DNA of 64,000 nucleotides from contig NZ_JAJAEL010000006.1 of assembly GCF_020447205.1 (NCBI RefSeq), positions 348,948 through 412,947 on the forward strand. Reading direction: 5' to 3'. This stretch comes from Thalassolituus alkanivorans. GTDB taxonomy: Bacteria; Pseudomonadota; Gammaproteobacteria; Pseudomonadales; Oceanobacteraceae. Below the pieces are notes generated by a model, which worked only from the letters and a program-made list of their open reading frames with translations, was not told where the DNA came from and ran no database searches. Within the stretch, counting starts at the first letter, position 1, and the number at the start of each line of letters is the position of its first letter. Below, piece by piece: positions 17,864 to 26,109 of the stretch. The position numbers were made by a program, and so were the translations under genes.

Positions 17864-17914
17864 TTTTTTATTACAAATAAAATCTACCGAAAAAATATAC
17901 GATCAATAACCCTG

Positions 17915-18700
17915 TTAAAGCGCAATAGCCGCCAGCAGCAGTGCTTCCTGAATTTCAATGGTGGCGCCCAGAGTATCGCCGGTACAGCCACCCAGACGTT
18001 TTATCATAGCCGCACGCGCCATCATCAGAATGGTCAGCCACAGGGCGAGAATAAACAGCGCCTGGGTCTGTAAAAACACACCGGCCAGCAACGCCAGCAG
18101 CGTTCCGCTAATGCCCACCACTAACGGCGTTGCCCCCGCCACCAGTGCACTGGCTAAGCCCTTTTTACGCACATAAGGTGTGGTTGCCAGCAACCCAGGA
18201 ACCGCGCCACGGGCCAGCATTGGCACCAGCATAAAACCGGCGATTAACAGCCAGATATTCCAGCTGCCACTGCCGCTCTGGGCTTTATCCAACAGCGCAT
18301 AAATGGCGGCAAATTTAACCAGCAGAATAACAGCAATAACGGTCACGCCCATCGGCCCGCTTTGCGGATCTTTCATAATCGCCAGCGTGCGTTCTTTATT
18401 GCCCAGCCCACCCACCCAGGCGTCGGCACTATCAGCCAAACCATCCAGATGCAGAGCACCGCTGAATACAACCCAGATAAATAATAACAACGCCGCCAGC
18501 AACAGCAGCGAAACCTGCGGATTATAAAAAACGCAGGCGGCAGTAAAGGCCAGCAGGCTGAGGCCGAGCAGGCAACCAATAAGCGGATAAAACACCAGCG
18601 AACGGGCCGCGACCGTATCGTCGACGCGTTTTAAATACGGCGTTGGCAGACGCGTCAGAAAAACCATGGCATACCAGAATGCCCACCAGTGCAGATTCAC
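17915..18700 (-). CDS. cobS: Adenosylcobinamide-GDP ribazoletransferase (cobalamin synthase)
   Basis: This integral membrane enzyme joins alpha-ribazole (or its phosphate) to adenosylcobinamide-GDP, the last assembly step. The 261 residues have six or more hydrophobic stretches and the signatures LHLDGLADSADAWVGG and IMKDPQSGPMGV, whose acidic residues bind metal. It is the final gene of the cobU-cobT-cobC-cobS operon, overlapping cobC by 4 bp. Confidence 0.95.
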   Translation of the reverse strand: MNLHWWAFWYAMVFLTRLPTPYLKRVDDTVAARSLVFYPLIGCLLGLSLLAFTAACVFYNPQVSLLLLAALLLFIWVVFSGALHLDGLADSADAWVGGLGNKERTLAIMKDPQSGPMGVTVIAVILLVKFAAIYALLDKAQSGSGSWNIWLLIAGFMLVPMLARGAVPGLLATTPYVRKKGLASALVAGATPLVVGISGTLLALLAGVFLQTQALFILALWLTILMMARAAMIKRLGGCTGDTLGATIEIQEALLLAAIAL

Positions 18701-19341
18701 ACAGCCTCCTGATCGTCCGGACGTAAGACCGAGCCGTCCATACCTTCGAGGCTGACCCAGACCTGTTCTTTACCCTGATATTCGCTGTGATCAATTTTAA
18801 AACGCAGCAAGCCGGCGTAAGGAATGGCCAGCCGGTTCATGGCTTCCGGCGCCAGGCTCAGCAGCTGCTGCGCCAGCACCCGCATCACGCCACCGTGGCT
18901 GACCAGCAGCAGATGTTCACCACGATGATCATTGAGCAGCTCCTGCCAGGCTGCGCCGACCCGCTGCTGCAACTGTGGTACCGGCTCGCCATTAGGGGCG
19001 CAGAAATTCAGCGGATCAGCCCACAGGCGGCGCGAATCATCGGCATATTCAGCCATCACTTCGCTGACATCGCGGTTTTCCCAGTCGCCGTAATCAATCT
19101 CCGCCCAGCGCTCATCACACAGCAGCGGCAGATTACGGGCGCTGGCCAGTTGTTCTGCCGCACTATGGCAGCGGTTTAGCGGCGAGCTGATAATCCGTGT
19201 CCAGCGGCTGTCAAAGCGGCGCACCCGTTCGGCAAACTGCCAGCGGCCAAGCTCTGTCAGGGCATGGTCGGTACGGCCACGGAAGACGTTGCCACCTTCC
19301 GGTTCGCCATGGCGGATAAGATCGATACGGGTGGTGCTCAT
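18697..19341 (-). CDS. cobC: Alpha-ribazole phosphatase-like histidine phosphatase
   Basis: This is a phosphoglycerate-mutase-superfamily phosphatase, predicted to dephosphorylate alpha-ribazole-5'-phosphate or adenosylcobalamin-5'-phosphate. It is 214 residues from the ATG at 19341. Catalytic RHGEPEG carries the phospho-accepting His, SSPLNRC the second Arg and HLLLVSHGGVMRV the second His. The frame upstream of 19341 is antisense-like and was excluded. Position between cobT and cobS supports the cobalamin role over a general phosphatase. Confidence 0.88.
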   Translation of the reverse strand: MSTTRIDLIRHGEPEGGNVFRGRTDHALTELGRWQFAERVRRFDSRWTRIISSPLNRCHSAAEQLASARNLPLLCDERWAEIDYGDWENRDVSEVMAEYADDSRRLWADPLNFCAPNGEPVPQLQQRVGAAWQELLNDHRGEHLLLVSHGGVMRVLAQQLLSLAPEAMNRLAIPYAGLLRFKIDHSEYQGKEQVWVSLEGMDGSVLRPDDQEAV

Positions 19342-19357
19342 CAGCGACTCCCTTATG

Positions 19358-20413
19358 TCAGTTACCGGACTGTACCGCGGCTTCAGCAAAGGTCGCCATC
19401 TGGTTATGCAGCGCCAGCGCCTGTTGCACCAGACCCACCGCCACCGCCGCACCGGAACCTTCGCCCAGACGCAGACCCAGCTGTACCAGCGGCTTGCCAT
19501 CCAGCGCAGTCAGTAAGGCGCGATGACCCGGTTCGGCTGAACTGTGACCAAACAGCATCCAGTCACGGGCGCCGGCATTCAGCTGCACCGCCAGCAAGGC
19601 TGCAGAGCTGGCAATAAACCCGTCCACCAGCACCGGTATACCGAGCTGCGCAGCACGCAGATAAGCACCGGCCATGGCGGCAATTTCCAGTCCGCCCACC
19701 TGCTCCAGTGCGGCCAGTGGCGAATCCGCCAGCGCACGGGCACGCTCACAGCTTTGCGCCAGAATCTGCTGTTTATGGCTGAGGGCTTCGCCCTGAACAC
19801 CGGTGCCCGGGCCAACCAGTGCATTCACATCCTGTTTGAGTAACAGCGCACTCAGGCAGCTGGCTGCGGAGGTGTTACCAATGCCCATTTCACCGGCAAT
19901 AAACAGGTCACAGCCTTCGCCATGCAGACGGTCGATCTGCTCGGCGCCAATCTGCAGAGCCTGCAGCGCCTGAACGTTGTTCATCGCGGCCTGCTGTGAA
20001 AAATCGTTGGTGCCCGGCATCACCGCGCGCTGAATCACGCCGCTGAGCTGATCGGCCGGGAACGCCGTGCCACAGTTCACCACTGACAGTCCCATCTCAT
20101 GGAAGCGTGCCAGTACAGAAATCGCCGCACCGCCGGCAACAAAGTTTTTCAGCATCTCAACCGTAACCGCCTGCGGAAACGCCGATACACCCTGCGCGAC
20201 CACGCCATGATCACCGGCAAACACCACGCACTGCGGGTTATTAATCTGCGGTTTAACCTGCCCCTGCCAGGCGGCAAAAGCCACGGCAACGTCTTCCAGC
20301 TGGCCCAGAGAACCCGGTGGCTTGGTTAATTGTGACTGACGCTCCAGCGCCTGTTGTTGGGTTTCAGCAGAAAGAGGAGCGGTGGCCTGTTGCCACCAGA
20401 ATTCAACGGTCAT
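19358..20413 (-). CDS. cobT: Nicotinate-nucleotide:dimethylbenzimidazole phosphoribosyltransferase
   Basis: CobT activates the lower ligand, forming alpha-ribazole phosphate from a benzimidazole and nicotinate mononucleotide. The 351 residues show LTKPPGSLGQLEDVA near the N-terminus, VFAGDHGVVAQGVSAFP, and GEMGIGNTSAASCL. The C-terminal RLGEGSGAAVA carries the catalytic Glu. It is second in the operon after cobU (44 bp gap). Confidence 0.97.
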   Translation of the reverse strand: MTVEFWWQQATAPLSAETQQQALERQSQLTKPPGSLGQLEDVAVAFAAWQGQVKPQINNPQCVVFAGDHGVVAQGVSAFPQAVTVEMLKNFVAGGAAISVLARFHEMGLSVVNCGTAFPADQLSGVIQRAVMPGTNDFSQQAAMNNVQALQALQIGAEQIDRLHGEGCDLFIAGEMGIGNTSAASCLSALLLKQDVNALVGPGTGVQGEALSHKQQILAQSCERARALADSPLAALEQVGGLEIAAMAGAYLRAAQLGIPVLVDGFIASSAALLAVQLNAGARDWMLFGHSSAEPGHRALLTALDGKPLVQLGLRLGEGSGAAVAVGLVQQALALHNQMATFAEAAVQSGN

Positions 20414-20457
20414 AACACCTGTCTTATTGATTACATTATGAAAAAAAGCGGGGTACC

Positions 20458-20994
20458 TTAACTGCGCTTAACCGCCATGGGAATACCCGCAACAACCAGC
20501 GTTACATCATGCGCCAGCCGGGCAATGTCCTGATGCAGCCGCCCGGCTTCATCAACAAAGCGCCGGCTCAGCTCGCCCATCGGCACAATGCCATAGCCCA
20601 CTTCGTTGGACACCAGCAGCAGCGGCTGCTGTAGCTGTTGCAGCTCATCCATTAACGCTGCTTTCTGCCGTTCCCAGTAATCGTTCTGATCACTGAGCAG
20701 GCAGTTGGTCAGCCACAGGGTCAGGCAATCGACCAGTATCACCGCCGCCGGATGCTCTTTACGCACACGCTGCAGCGCGGCGGCCAGCTGTAAGGGTTCT
20801 TCCAGCGTCAGCCAGTACGCCGGGCGCTGCTCACGATGATGGATAATGCGCTGCTGCATTTCGCCGTCCAGCGCCTGTGCGGTGGCAATATACACCACCT
20901 CTGCGGCCTCACCGGCCAGCTGCTCTGCCTGAGCCTCGCCGTAACGGCTTTTGCCGGAACGTGCGCCGCCCAGAATCAGTTCAAGCCTGTTCAT
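20458..20994 (-). CDS. cobU: Bifunctional adenosylcobinamide kinase/guanylyltransferase
   Basis: CobU/CobP phosphorylates adenosylcobinamide and transfers GMP to it. It is 178 residues from the ATG at 20994. The P-loop GGARSGKSRYG is at the N-terminus, the central HHREQRPAYWLTLEEP region holds the guanylylated His, and LVDCLTLWLTN and SNEVGYGIVP are conserved. It leads the cobU-cobT-cobC-cobS operon and diverges from the PilZ gene across 58 bp. The longer frame to 21111 is not supported. Confidence 0.95.
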   Translation of the reverse strand: MNRLELILGGARSGKSRYGEAQAEQLAGEAAEVVYIATAQALDGEMQQRIIHHREQRPAYWLTLEEPLQLAAALQRVRKEHPAAVILVDCLTLWLTNCLLSDQNDYWERQKAALMDELQQLQQPLLLVSNEVGYGIVPMGELSRRFVDEAGRLHQDIARLAHDVTLVVAGIPMAVKRS

Positions 20995-21052
20995 GTTGTT
21001 TACGAACCTTGGGTCTACACTAAAAAAATGGAAACTTACCAGAGAAAGATCA

Positions 21053-21403
21053 ATGAGTACGAACTCTGACCACGAACAACGTATGCATCCACGCTGGATT
21101 CTGAAAAGCAACGTCAGTGTATTCGAACGGCAAAGTAAGGAATACCTCGGCCTGCTGGTCGATTGCTCAGAACAGGGGGTGATGATTTCAACTTATGAAC
21201 AACTGCAGCCCGGCACGCAGCTGCAGCTCGATCTGGTGGATATCGCCCCTAATGTGAATGCCCGCCGTACCGGACAGTGCAGTGCTGAGGTTGTCTGGTG
21301 CGATAAAATAACCCCCAGCCTGTATGGCAGCGGTTGCCGCATCAGCCAGCAGGACGACATTCTCGGTGTGATGCTGAAAAGCTACAGTCACGCACACGAT
21401 TAA
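21053..21403 (+). CDS. PilZ-domain protein, probable cyclic-di-GMP receptor
   Basis: This 116-residue single-domain protein carries both PilZ ligand motifs: RxxxR as RMHPR near the N-terminus and DxSxxG as DCSEQG about 30 residues later, so c-di-GMP binding is likely. The remainder forms the expected beta-barrel pattern ending in YGSGCRIS. No partner domain indicates the output. The start at 21053 follows a purine-rich ribosome site. Confidence 0.88.
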   Translation: MSTNSDHEQRMHPRWILKSNVSVFERQSKEYLGLLVDCSEQGVMISTYEQLQPGTQLQLDLVDIAPNVNARRTGQCSAEVVWCDKITPSLYGSGCRISQQDDILGVMLKSYSHAHD

Positions 21404-21494
21404 TTCTTCTCTTAATTCTTCCTCCTGACAGTCTGTTGGCCTGCGCCTGCAGACTGTTACACTGCCGCCAGTTTCTTTCTGATGAGCCTTCACC

Positions 21495-22412
21495 ATGCTG
21501 CAATTCGGCATCGACCTGGGTGGCACCAAAACCGAAATCATTGTTCTCGATCCGCAGGGTAACAGCCTGCTGCGTGAGCGCAGTGCTACTCCGGCACAAA
21601 GTTATGACGCCATAGTTGCCAATATCGCGGCCATGGTGGAAAGTGCGGCCGGTCGTCTCGGCTGCAATGACTTTTCCCTGGGTATCGGTATTCCCGGAGC
21701 GGTCAGCCCCACCAGCGGACTGATCAAGAACGCCAACACCACCTGCCTGATCGGCCGCGATTTACAGGGCGATCTGCAAAAGCGACTGCACCCTCTGCTG
21801 CAACGCCCACTGGTACTGGCCAACGACGCCGACTGTTTTGCCCTGTCCGAAGCCAGCGATGGCAACGGTGCGGGTTTTGCCTCGGTGTTTGCGGTGATTA
21901 TCGGCACCGGTTGCGGCGGTGGCTGGGTAATCAACGGCCGCCTGCTCAGCGGCCCCAATGCTATCGCTGGCGAATGGGGGCACAACCCGCTGCTGTGGCG
22001 TGAAGCCTCTGACAGTGAAATTGACTGTTACTGCGGCCAGAAAGGTTGCCTCGAAACCCTGCTATCCGGCCCCGGACTGCGCCAGCAGGCCGCACAGGAA
22101 ACCGGCCTCAGCCTCAGCGCGCAGGAGTGGAACACGCTGGCTGAACAACAGGACCCACAGGCGCAGGCGGTGCTTGCACGCTACTACCGCCGTCTGGCCA
22201 AAGCCCTTGCCGGTGTCATCAACCTGATCGACCCGCACGTGATTGTACTGGGCGGTGGTGTCTCCAACCTGCCCGGCATTTATCAGGAAGTGCCTGCGCT
22301 CTGGGCGGACTATGTATTCTCCGATACCGTCAGCACACCGCTGAAACAGGCACTGCACGGTGATTCCAGCGGTGTACGCGGTGCCGCCTGGCTGGGAGCG
22401 GCGGCATGCTGA
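21495..22412 (+). CDS. ROK-family sugar kinase (fructokinase/N-acetylglucosamine kinase type)
   Basis: This cytoplasmic sugar kinase has 305 residues. The ATP-binding GIDLGGTKTEI is at the N-terminus and NDADCFALSEA supplies the catalytic Asp. IGTGCGGG and the zinc-binding CYCGQKGCLETLLSG are typical of ROK kinases. The overall length and motifs fit Mak-type fructokinase or NagK; substrate is not resolved by sequence. Its 3' end overlaps the MerR gene by 7 bp, suggesting coupled translation. Confidence 0.92.
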   Translation: MLQFGIDLGGTKTEIIVLDPQGNSLLRERSATPAQSYDAIVANIAAMVESAAGRLGCNDFSLGIGIPGAVSPTSGLIKNANTTCLIGRDLQGDLQKRLHPLLQRPLVLANDADCFALSEASDGNGAGFASVFAVIIGTGCGGGWVINGRLLSGPNAIAGEWGHNPLLWREASDSEIDCYCGQKGCLETLLSGPGLRQQAAQETGLSLSAQEWNTLAEQQDPQAQAVLARYYRRLAKALAGVINLIDPHVIVLGGGVSNLPGIYQEVPALWADYVFSDTVSTPLKQALHGDSSGVRGAAWLGAAAC

Positions 22413-22768
22413 TCGGAGCGGCATCAAAACAGACCGGGCTGAGCCAGAAAGCCATCCGCCTGTACGAACAGCAGGGACTGATCCGGCCGCAACGGATCGG
22501 CAGTTACCGTCACTTTTCGGCTGCCGATATCGATCTGTTGCTGCTGATCCGCGAAGCCCGCGCTCTGGGTATTCCGCTGCAACGGCTGAAAGCCGCCATC
22601 CGTTATCAGAATCAGCAGCCTGACTGGACCACACTGCGCACGTTTTTGCTGCAGTTCCGTGGCGAAGTCGAAGCCGAAGTGGTACGGCAGCAACAACGCC
22701 TGCAGCAGCTCGACCATTGTTTGCACAGCATCAGCGATTGTCCGCTGGTACCAGCAGAAAAAATATGA
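22406..22768 (+). CDS. MerR-family transcriptional regulator
   Basis: The 120-residue protein opens with the MerR winged helix-turn-helix (IGAASKQTGLSQKAIRLYEQQGLI, YRHFSAADIDLL) and continues as a dimerisation coiled coil rich in Gln. The C-terminus contains a single Cys (SDCPLVP). It probably controls the next gene: a perfect inverted repeat sits between -35 and -10 elements in the 93 bp separating them. The inducer is unknown; quinones or electrophiles are plausible from the target. Confidence 0.88.
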   Translation: MLIGAASKQTGLSQKAIRLYEQQGLIRPQRIGSYRHFSAADIDLLLLIREARALGIPLQRLKAAIRYQNQQPDWTTLRTFLLQFRGEVEAEVVRQQQRLQQLDHCLHSISDCPLVPAEKI

Positions 22769-22793
22769 CTCTGCCGCTTAATCCGGCCCACTC

Positions 22794-22825
22794 TTGACTC
22801 TGCCCTTAGGGGCAGACCCGATACT
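22794..22825 (+). promoter_or_regulatory. MerR-type promoter/operator
   Basis: TTGACT at 22794-22799 and GATACT at 22820-22825 are separated by 20 bp, an over-long spacer typical of MerR-activated promoters. The spacer is centred on the inverted repeat TCTGCCC-TTAG-GGGCAGA (22799-22816). It lies between the MerR gene and the quinone-reductase-like gene. Confidence 0.75.
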
Positions 22826-22861
22826 TGAAAACCCAACCATACCTACCGGAGTTTTCTGTTT

Positions 22862-23473
22862 ATGCCCAAACACATTCTGATCCTGAACGGCCACCCGGAT
22901 CGTAACCGCCTGTGCGGGGCGCTGGCTGACGCTTACCAGAACGCGGCGGCTGAGAGGGCTGAGATTCAGCGCTTTGATCTGGCCGACATGCAGTTTAATG
23001 CCAACCTCAGCCAGGGTTATGCTGAAGAAGCTCCGCTGGAGCCCGATCTGCTCAGCTTTCAGCAGGCATTGCGTGATTGCGATCATCTGCTGCTGGTCGC
23101 CCCCGTCTGGTGGGGCAGTGTTCCGGCCCGCCTGAAAGGCCTGTTTGACCGCACCTTACTGCCCGGTTTTGCCTTCCGCTATGAAGCAGGACAAACGCTG
23201 CAGGAAAAGCTGCTGCGCGGCAAAAATGCCGAAGTGTTTCTGACGCTGGATACCCCGCCCTGGTATTTCCGCTGGTTTCAGAAAGCTCCGGCGGTGTATC
23301 AGCTGAACCATGCCACCCTGGGATTCTGTGGTTTCAAACCGGTCACCACCACGCTGTTCGGGCCGGTGATCAAATCCAGCGCGAAACAACGCGAACAGTG
23401 GCTGCAACAGGCTGCCAGCAAAGGCCGGAAAATCGCATCTGAAAGCAAGCGGACAGCAGCTCACTCTATGTAG
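22862..23473 (+). CDS. Flavodoxin-fold NAD(P)H:quinone oxidoreductase-like protein
   Basis: The 203-residue protein is predicted to be an FMN/FAD-dependent two-electron quinone reductase. The N-terminus ILILNGHPDRNRLCGAL matches the KefF/MdaB/NQO1-like family. VAPVWWGSVPARLKGLFDRTL is the flavin-binding loop, followed by GFAFRYE. A Tyr-rich region near 135 (PPWYFRWF) and the segment NATLGFCGF are also shared. It lies behind a MerR-type promoter and probably protects against quinones or electrophiles. Confidence 0.88.
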   Translation: MPKHILILNGHPDRNRLCGALADAYQNAAAERAEIQRFDLADMQFNANLSQGYAEEAPLEPDLLSFQQALRDCDHLLLVAPVWWGSVPARLKGLFDRTLLPGFAFRYEAGQTLQEKLLRGKNAEVFLTLDTPPWYFRWFQKAPAVYQLNHATLGFCGFKPVTTTLFGPVIKSSAKQREQWLQQAASKGRKIASESKRTAAHSM

Positions 23474-23538
23474 ACCTTGTCGCGGCAGCGCCGGGCTGAT
23501 AGAACTGAGGCATACACCCGTTTCAGGAGGAAGCCATC

Positions 23539-23985
23539 ATGACCAGCCCGGATACCATTCAAAGCAATACCCACCACGGCCATTGCCTGTGCAAGGCCGT
23601 GACCTTCAGCGCCAGAAATCCCAGTGAACATATCGGCGCCTGCCATTGCGCCACCTGCCGGCGCTGGGGCGGCGGCCCGTTTATGTCGGTCGACTGCGGT
23701 CAGGATATTGAATTTCAGGGGCAGGAACATATTGGCGTGTACCAGTCATCCGACTGGGCTGAGCGCGGTTTCTGCAAAGAATGCGGCAGCCATCTGTTTT
23801 ACCGACTGAAGCACAATCAGCAATATATTGTGCCGGCGGGTTTATTCGACAGCGGCCCGGAAGCGACCTTCGATCATCAGGTGTTTATTGACGAAAAACC
23901 GCATTATTACTCCTTCGCCAACGACACCAAAAACATGACCGCAGCGGAGATGTACGCGCTGTTTAACAGCAGCTCAGAGAGCTGA
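23539..23985 (+). CDS. GFA-family (glutathione-dependent formaldehyde-activating-like) protein
   Basis: The 148-residue protein has the Mss4-like zinc fold: HCLCKAV, GACHCATCRRWGGGP and FCKECGSHLFYR carry the zinc Cys residues. The family includes glutathione:formaldehyde enzymes, but most members are uncharacterised, so the activity is unproven. A strong ribosome site (AGGAGG) precedes it. A 9-bp perfect hairpin follows the stop codon. Confidence 0.9.
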   Translation: MTSPDTIQSNTHHGHCLCKAVTFSARNPSEHIGACHCATCRRWGGGPFMSVDCGQDIEFQGQEHIGVYQSSDWAERGFCKECGSHLFYRLKHNQQYIVPAGLFDSGPEATFDHQVFIDEKPHYYSFANDTKNMTAAEMYALFNSSSES

Positions 23986-23996
23986 TATGAAGAGAG

Positions 23997-24020
23997 CCGG
24001 AAGCGTCAGGGCGCTTCCGG
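23997..24020. terminator. Hairpin between convergent genes
   Basis: CCGGAAGCG pairs with CGCTTCCGG around a six-base loop. It overlaps the 3' end of ampG and follows the GFA gene. There is no long T run, so it may be a weak or Rho-assisted terminator. Confidence 0.4.
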
Positions 24021-25409
24021 TATTGATTCAGGATTCTGCTGCTCGCGCTTATGATGGCGCATCAGCACCAGCACCAGCACAATCGCCGGCAGGCCCAGCG
24101 CCGCCGCCAGCACGAAGAACTCGGCGTAGCCCGCCACATCCACCACCCAGCCGGAAAAGCCGGAGATAAATTTACCCGGCAGGGTCATCAGCGAGCTGAA
24201 TAACGCATATTGTGTGGCGGTGTAGTTTTTATTGGCCAGGCTCGACAGATACGCAATAAACGCCGTACTGGCAATACCGCCGCTGAGATTATCGGCACTG
24301 ATCACCAGCGCCAGCGCCGGCAGTGGCGGCGTACCCAGATCACCGAGCATGGCCAGTGTGGCAAACAGCAGATTGGTAACCGCCACCATCACCGCGCCCA
24401 GCAGCAAAGGCCGGAAAATACCGTACTTCACCACCAGCACACCGCACAACACCGAACCGAAAATCGTCAGAAAGAAGCCGAACACCTTGGCCACACTGGC
24501 GATCTCGGGCTTGCTGTAACCCAGATCCAGATAAAAGGGGTTGGCCATAATGCCCATGGTGATATCACTGAGACGGTACAGCGCAATAAAGCCCAGAATC
24601 AGCAGCGCAAAACGTCCGTTACGCTGGAAGAACTCCAGCACCGGACAGATCACCGCACTCAGCAACCAGCGCTGCCAGCGCGGCCGCTGCTGCAGATGCA
24701 TCGGCCGGCCCATGATGTCATCGACCAGCAGAAGTTCATTACGCATCCGCTCAGCATCACTCTGATGCGGCGGTTCATCGGCCCAGAGAATGGCCAGCAT
24801 GCCAACCACCATCAGCAACGCCATCACCAGATAGGTGATATGCCAGTTGGTAAATTCGGCGATATACAAAGCTCCGGCGCCGGTAACCAGTAAGGCCAGA
24901 CGATAGCCAAAGACATAGGCAGCCGACATCGCACCCTGTTGTTCATCGGCGGCGGATTCGATGCGCAGCGCATCCAGTGCCACGTCTTGCGTGGCTGCCG
25001 AAAACGCCACCAGCAAGGCGGCCAGGGCGATCAGTAATAAGGAATTCTGCGGATGGGCGATGCTCATCAGCATCAGACCGGCGGCGATGCCGCACTGGCC
25101 GAGCAGAATCCAGCTGCGACGCTGCCCCAGCCGCTGCAACAACGGCAGACGCAGGCGGTCGACCACCGGCGCCCAGAACACTTTGACCGAGTAGGTAATA
25201 CCGACCCAGGCAAAAAAACCAATAGTCGTACGTTCTATTCCTTCATCCCGCAGCCAGGCCGTCAGCGTGGTAAACACCAGCAGATAGGGCATCCCGGCGC
25301 TGAACCCCAGCAAGGCGATGACCAGAACCGGCTTTTGCCGGTAAATGTCCCAGGCCTCTTTCAGCCAGCGCTTTACCTCCGGCGGGATGCGGAAATAAGG
25401 GATGATCAT
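24006..25409 (-). CDS. ampG: AmpG-like muropeptide/sugar MFS permease
   Basis: This inner-membrane major facilitator is predicted to import anhydromuropeptides for peptidoglycan recycling. The 467 residues have about 12 hydrophobic segments; FSAGMPYLLVFTTLTAWLRDEGI, SATQDVALDALRIE and DNLSGGIASTAFIAYLS are AmpG signatures. It overlaps the start of the upstream yajQ by one base, implying coexpression. In other bacteria AmpG also feeds beta-lactamase induction, but no ampC or ampR is here. Confidence 0.93.
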   Translation of the reverse strand: MIIPYFRIPPEVKRWLKEAWDIYRQKPVLVIALLGFSAGMPYLLVFTTLTAWLRDEGIERTTIGFFAWVGITYSVKVFWAPVVDRLRLPLLQRLGQRRSWILLGQCGIAAGLMLMSIAHPQNSLLLIALAALLVAFSAATQDVALDALRIESAADEQQGAMSAAYVFGYRLALLVTGAGALYIAEFTNWHITYLVMALLMVVGMLAILWADEPPHQSDAERMRNELLLVDDIMGRPMHLQQRPRWQRWLLSAVICPVLEFFQRNGRFALLILGFIALYRLSDITMGIMANPFYLDLGYSKPEIASVAKVFGFFLTIFGSVLCGVLVVKYGIFRPLLLGAVMVAVTNLLFATLAMLGDLGTPPLPALALVISADNLSGGIASTAFIAYLSSLANKNYTATQYALFSSLMTLPGKFISGFSGWVVDVAGYAEFFVLAAALGLPAIVLVLVLMRHHKREQQNPESIPEAP

Positions 25410-25894
25410 CAGTCTTTAAAGTTCTTGAACGCCAGTGGCATATCAATGCTTTCGTCGCTGCGGAACATGGCCATCACGGCCTGCAGATCGTCGCGGGCTT
25501 TGCCCTGTACGCGCACGGTTTCACCCTGCACAGAGGCCTGCACTTTGATTTTGCTGTCTTTAACCATCTTCACCATTTTACGCGCCAGATCGCTGTCGAT
25601 GCCCTGACGCATGGTGGCTTTTACTTTAACCTGCTTGCCTGCACCTTCGAGCTTACCGAACTCCAGACAGGTGACTTTAATGCCGCGCTTGGTCATGGCG
25701 CCGGTCAGCATGGATTTCATCTGATCAATCTGAAACTCATGGTCAGCGGTCATGGTGACCACCAGTTCTTTCAGCTCGAAACTGGCGCTTACGCCACGGA
25801 AATCGAAACGGGTGCTCAGCTCACGGTTGGCCTGATCGACCGCGTTCTGGGCTTCGTGTTTATCGACTTCAGATACGACGTCAAATGAAGGCAT
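25409..25894 (-). CDS. YajQ-family nucleotide-binding protein
   Basis: The 161-residue protein matches YajQ end to end: MPSFDVVSEVDKHEAQNAVDQANRE at the start, RFDFRGVSASFEL, GKQVKVKATMRQGID and MPLAFKNFKD at the end. Family members bind cyclic-di-GMP or other nucleotides and some act as transcriptional co-regulators, though the physiological role varies. It is cotranscribed with ampG. The preceding 17 bp include a purine-rich ribosome site. Confidence 0.95.
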   Translation of the reverse strand: MPSFDVVSEVDKHEAQNAVDQANRELSTRFDFRGVSASFELKELVVTMTADHEFQIDQMKSMLTGAMTKRGIKVTCLEFGKLEGAGKQVKVKATMRQGIDSDLARKMVKMVKDSKIKVQASVQGETVRVQGKARDDLQAVMAMFRSDESIDMPLAFKNFKD

Positions 25895-26109
25895 AAAAAA
25901 TTCTCCTGCTTATGGCCCGACAGCGGCCGCTAATAAATCTGTGTCCGGTATGCCTGCCGGCGCAACAACACAACCGGAACAGCACTGCCGAAATAATGAA
26001 AGTGCCGCATTGTATACCGTCCGCCGCCGATAAAGCCAAAGTCTCGGAGAGCAGTGCTGGCGGTATGTCCTCACTGGCGACTATACAAAAGTCAGCTAAA
26101 ATTTTTGCT

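Noticed and set aside
24210-24893. 227-codon open frame on the + strand inside ampG
   Set aside because: It is rich in Gln/His/Arg, typical of antisense translation of a membrane protein gene.
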